DNA from: Candidatus Parcubacteria bacterium
GTDB taxonomy: Bacteria > Patescibacteriota > Minisyncoccia > Phycocordibacterales > SBAW01
Length of the DNA stretch: 12,010 nucleotides
Assembly: GCA_014379165.1 (NCBI GenBank)
Contig: JACMMG010000026.1
Location: 1-12,010 of the forward strand
Reading direction: 5' to 3'
The notes below the pieces were generated by a model, which worked only from the letters and a program-made list of their open reading frames with translations, was not told the origin of the DNA and ran no database searches. This document shows positions 11,984-12,010 of this stretch, piece by piece. Position numbers and translations under genes: made by a program. Positions within the stretch are counted from its first letter, which is position 1, and every line of letters starts with the position of its first letter.

Positions 11984-12010
11984 AGCCGGAGAGGAGGATC
12001 GAACTCCTGA
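11984..12010 (-). tRNA. tRNA 3' end (partial; anticodon outside the window)
   Basis: On the minus strand AGGAG-TTCGATC-CTCCT (12008-11992) is a perfect T-arm with a consensus loop. It is followed by CTCCGGC (11991-11985) as the acceptor 3' strand and T (11984) as discriminator; CCG, not CCA, follows. The 5' part lies beyond the right edge, so the amino acid cannot be assigned. prfB begins 3 nt later. Confidence 0.75.

Noticed and set aside
1..12010. CRISPR array, complete insertion sequence, rRNA or replication origin
   Set aside because: No regularly spaced direct repeats, transposase-like frame, rRNA segment or DnaA-box cluster was seen on either strand.

Overview
The window reads as a compact bacterial chromosome segment. 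I infer Patescibacteria/CPR, probably Parcubacteria-like. The grounds are very tight spacing, -10-like hexamers only a few bases from start codons, a tRNA without encoded CCA, pared-down versions of universal enzymes (an RF2 lacking most of domain 1, an IMP dehydrogenase lacking CBS domains), and a short palindromic insertion coding LPAGKAG in PyrG of a kind I associate with those genomes. UGA is used as a stop (MarR, GuaB, PurD) and an SPF-type RF2 is present, so the genetic code is standard. This lineage call is inference; a 16S or marker-gene search would settle it.

Every confident gene lies on the minus strand, so transcription runs right to left. From the right edge: a tRNA 3' end, then prfB starting 3 nt after it; an intergenic stretch with two perfect palindromes; purD, much richer in G+C than its neighbours, with its own Shine-Dalgarno and a strong terminator; then ftsE-ftsX (cell-division ABC complex), pyrG (CTP synthase) and guaB (IMP dehydrogenase) packed closely together; then tRNA-Gln(CUG). 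After a 370-nt non-coding stretch comes a four-gene export operon: marR, a MacA/HlyD-like adaptor, a MacB-type ATPase and a MacB-type permease. The left edge holds the N-terminal 156 residues of an AI-2E-family membrane protein.

How the genes work together: the MarR protein probably controls its own promoter and the three downstream export genes, which together form a MacAB-like exporter. FtsE and FtsX form the division-site ABC complex. PyrG and GuaB make CTP and XMP (the precursor of GMP), key steps even in organisms that scavenge nucleosides. PurD is a lone de novo purine step here, and its base composition suggests transfer.

The most interesting non-coding signal is just downstream of tRNA-Gln (4926-5052). 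It contains a 14-bp direct copy of the tRNA 3' end and, 21 nt after the tRNA, a 20-bp inverted copy of its T-arm and acceptor strand. A transcript could fold either as the normal tRNA plus a separate closed structure, or as a long hairpin that destroys the tRNA fold. G-U pairs in two stems exist only on the minus strand, the tRNA strand, which supports an RNA role.
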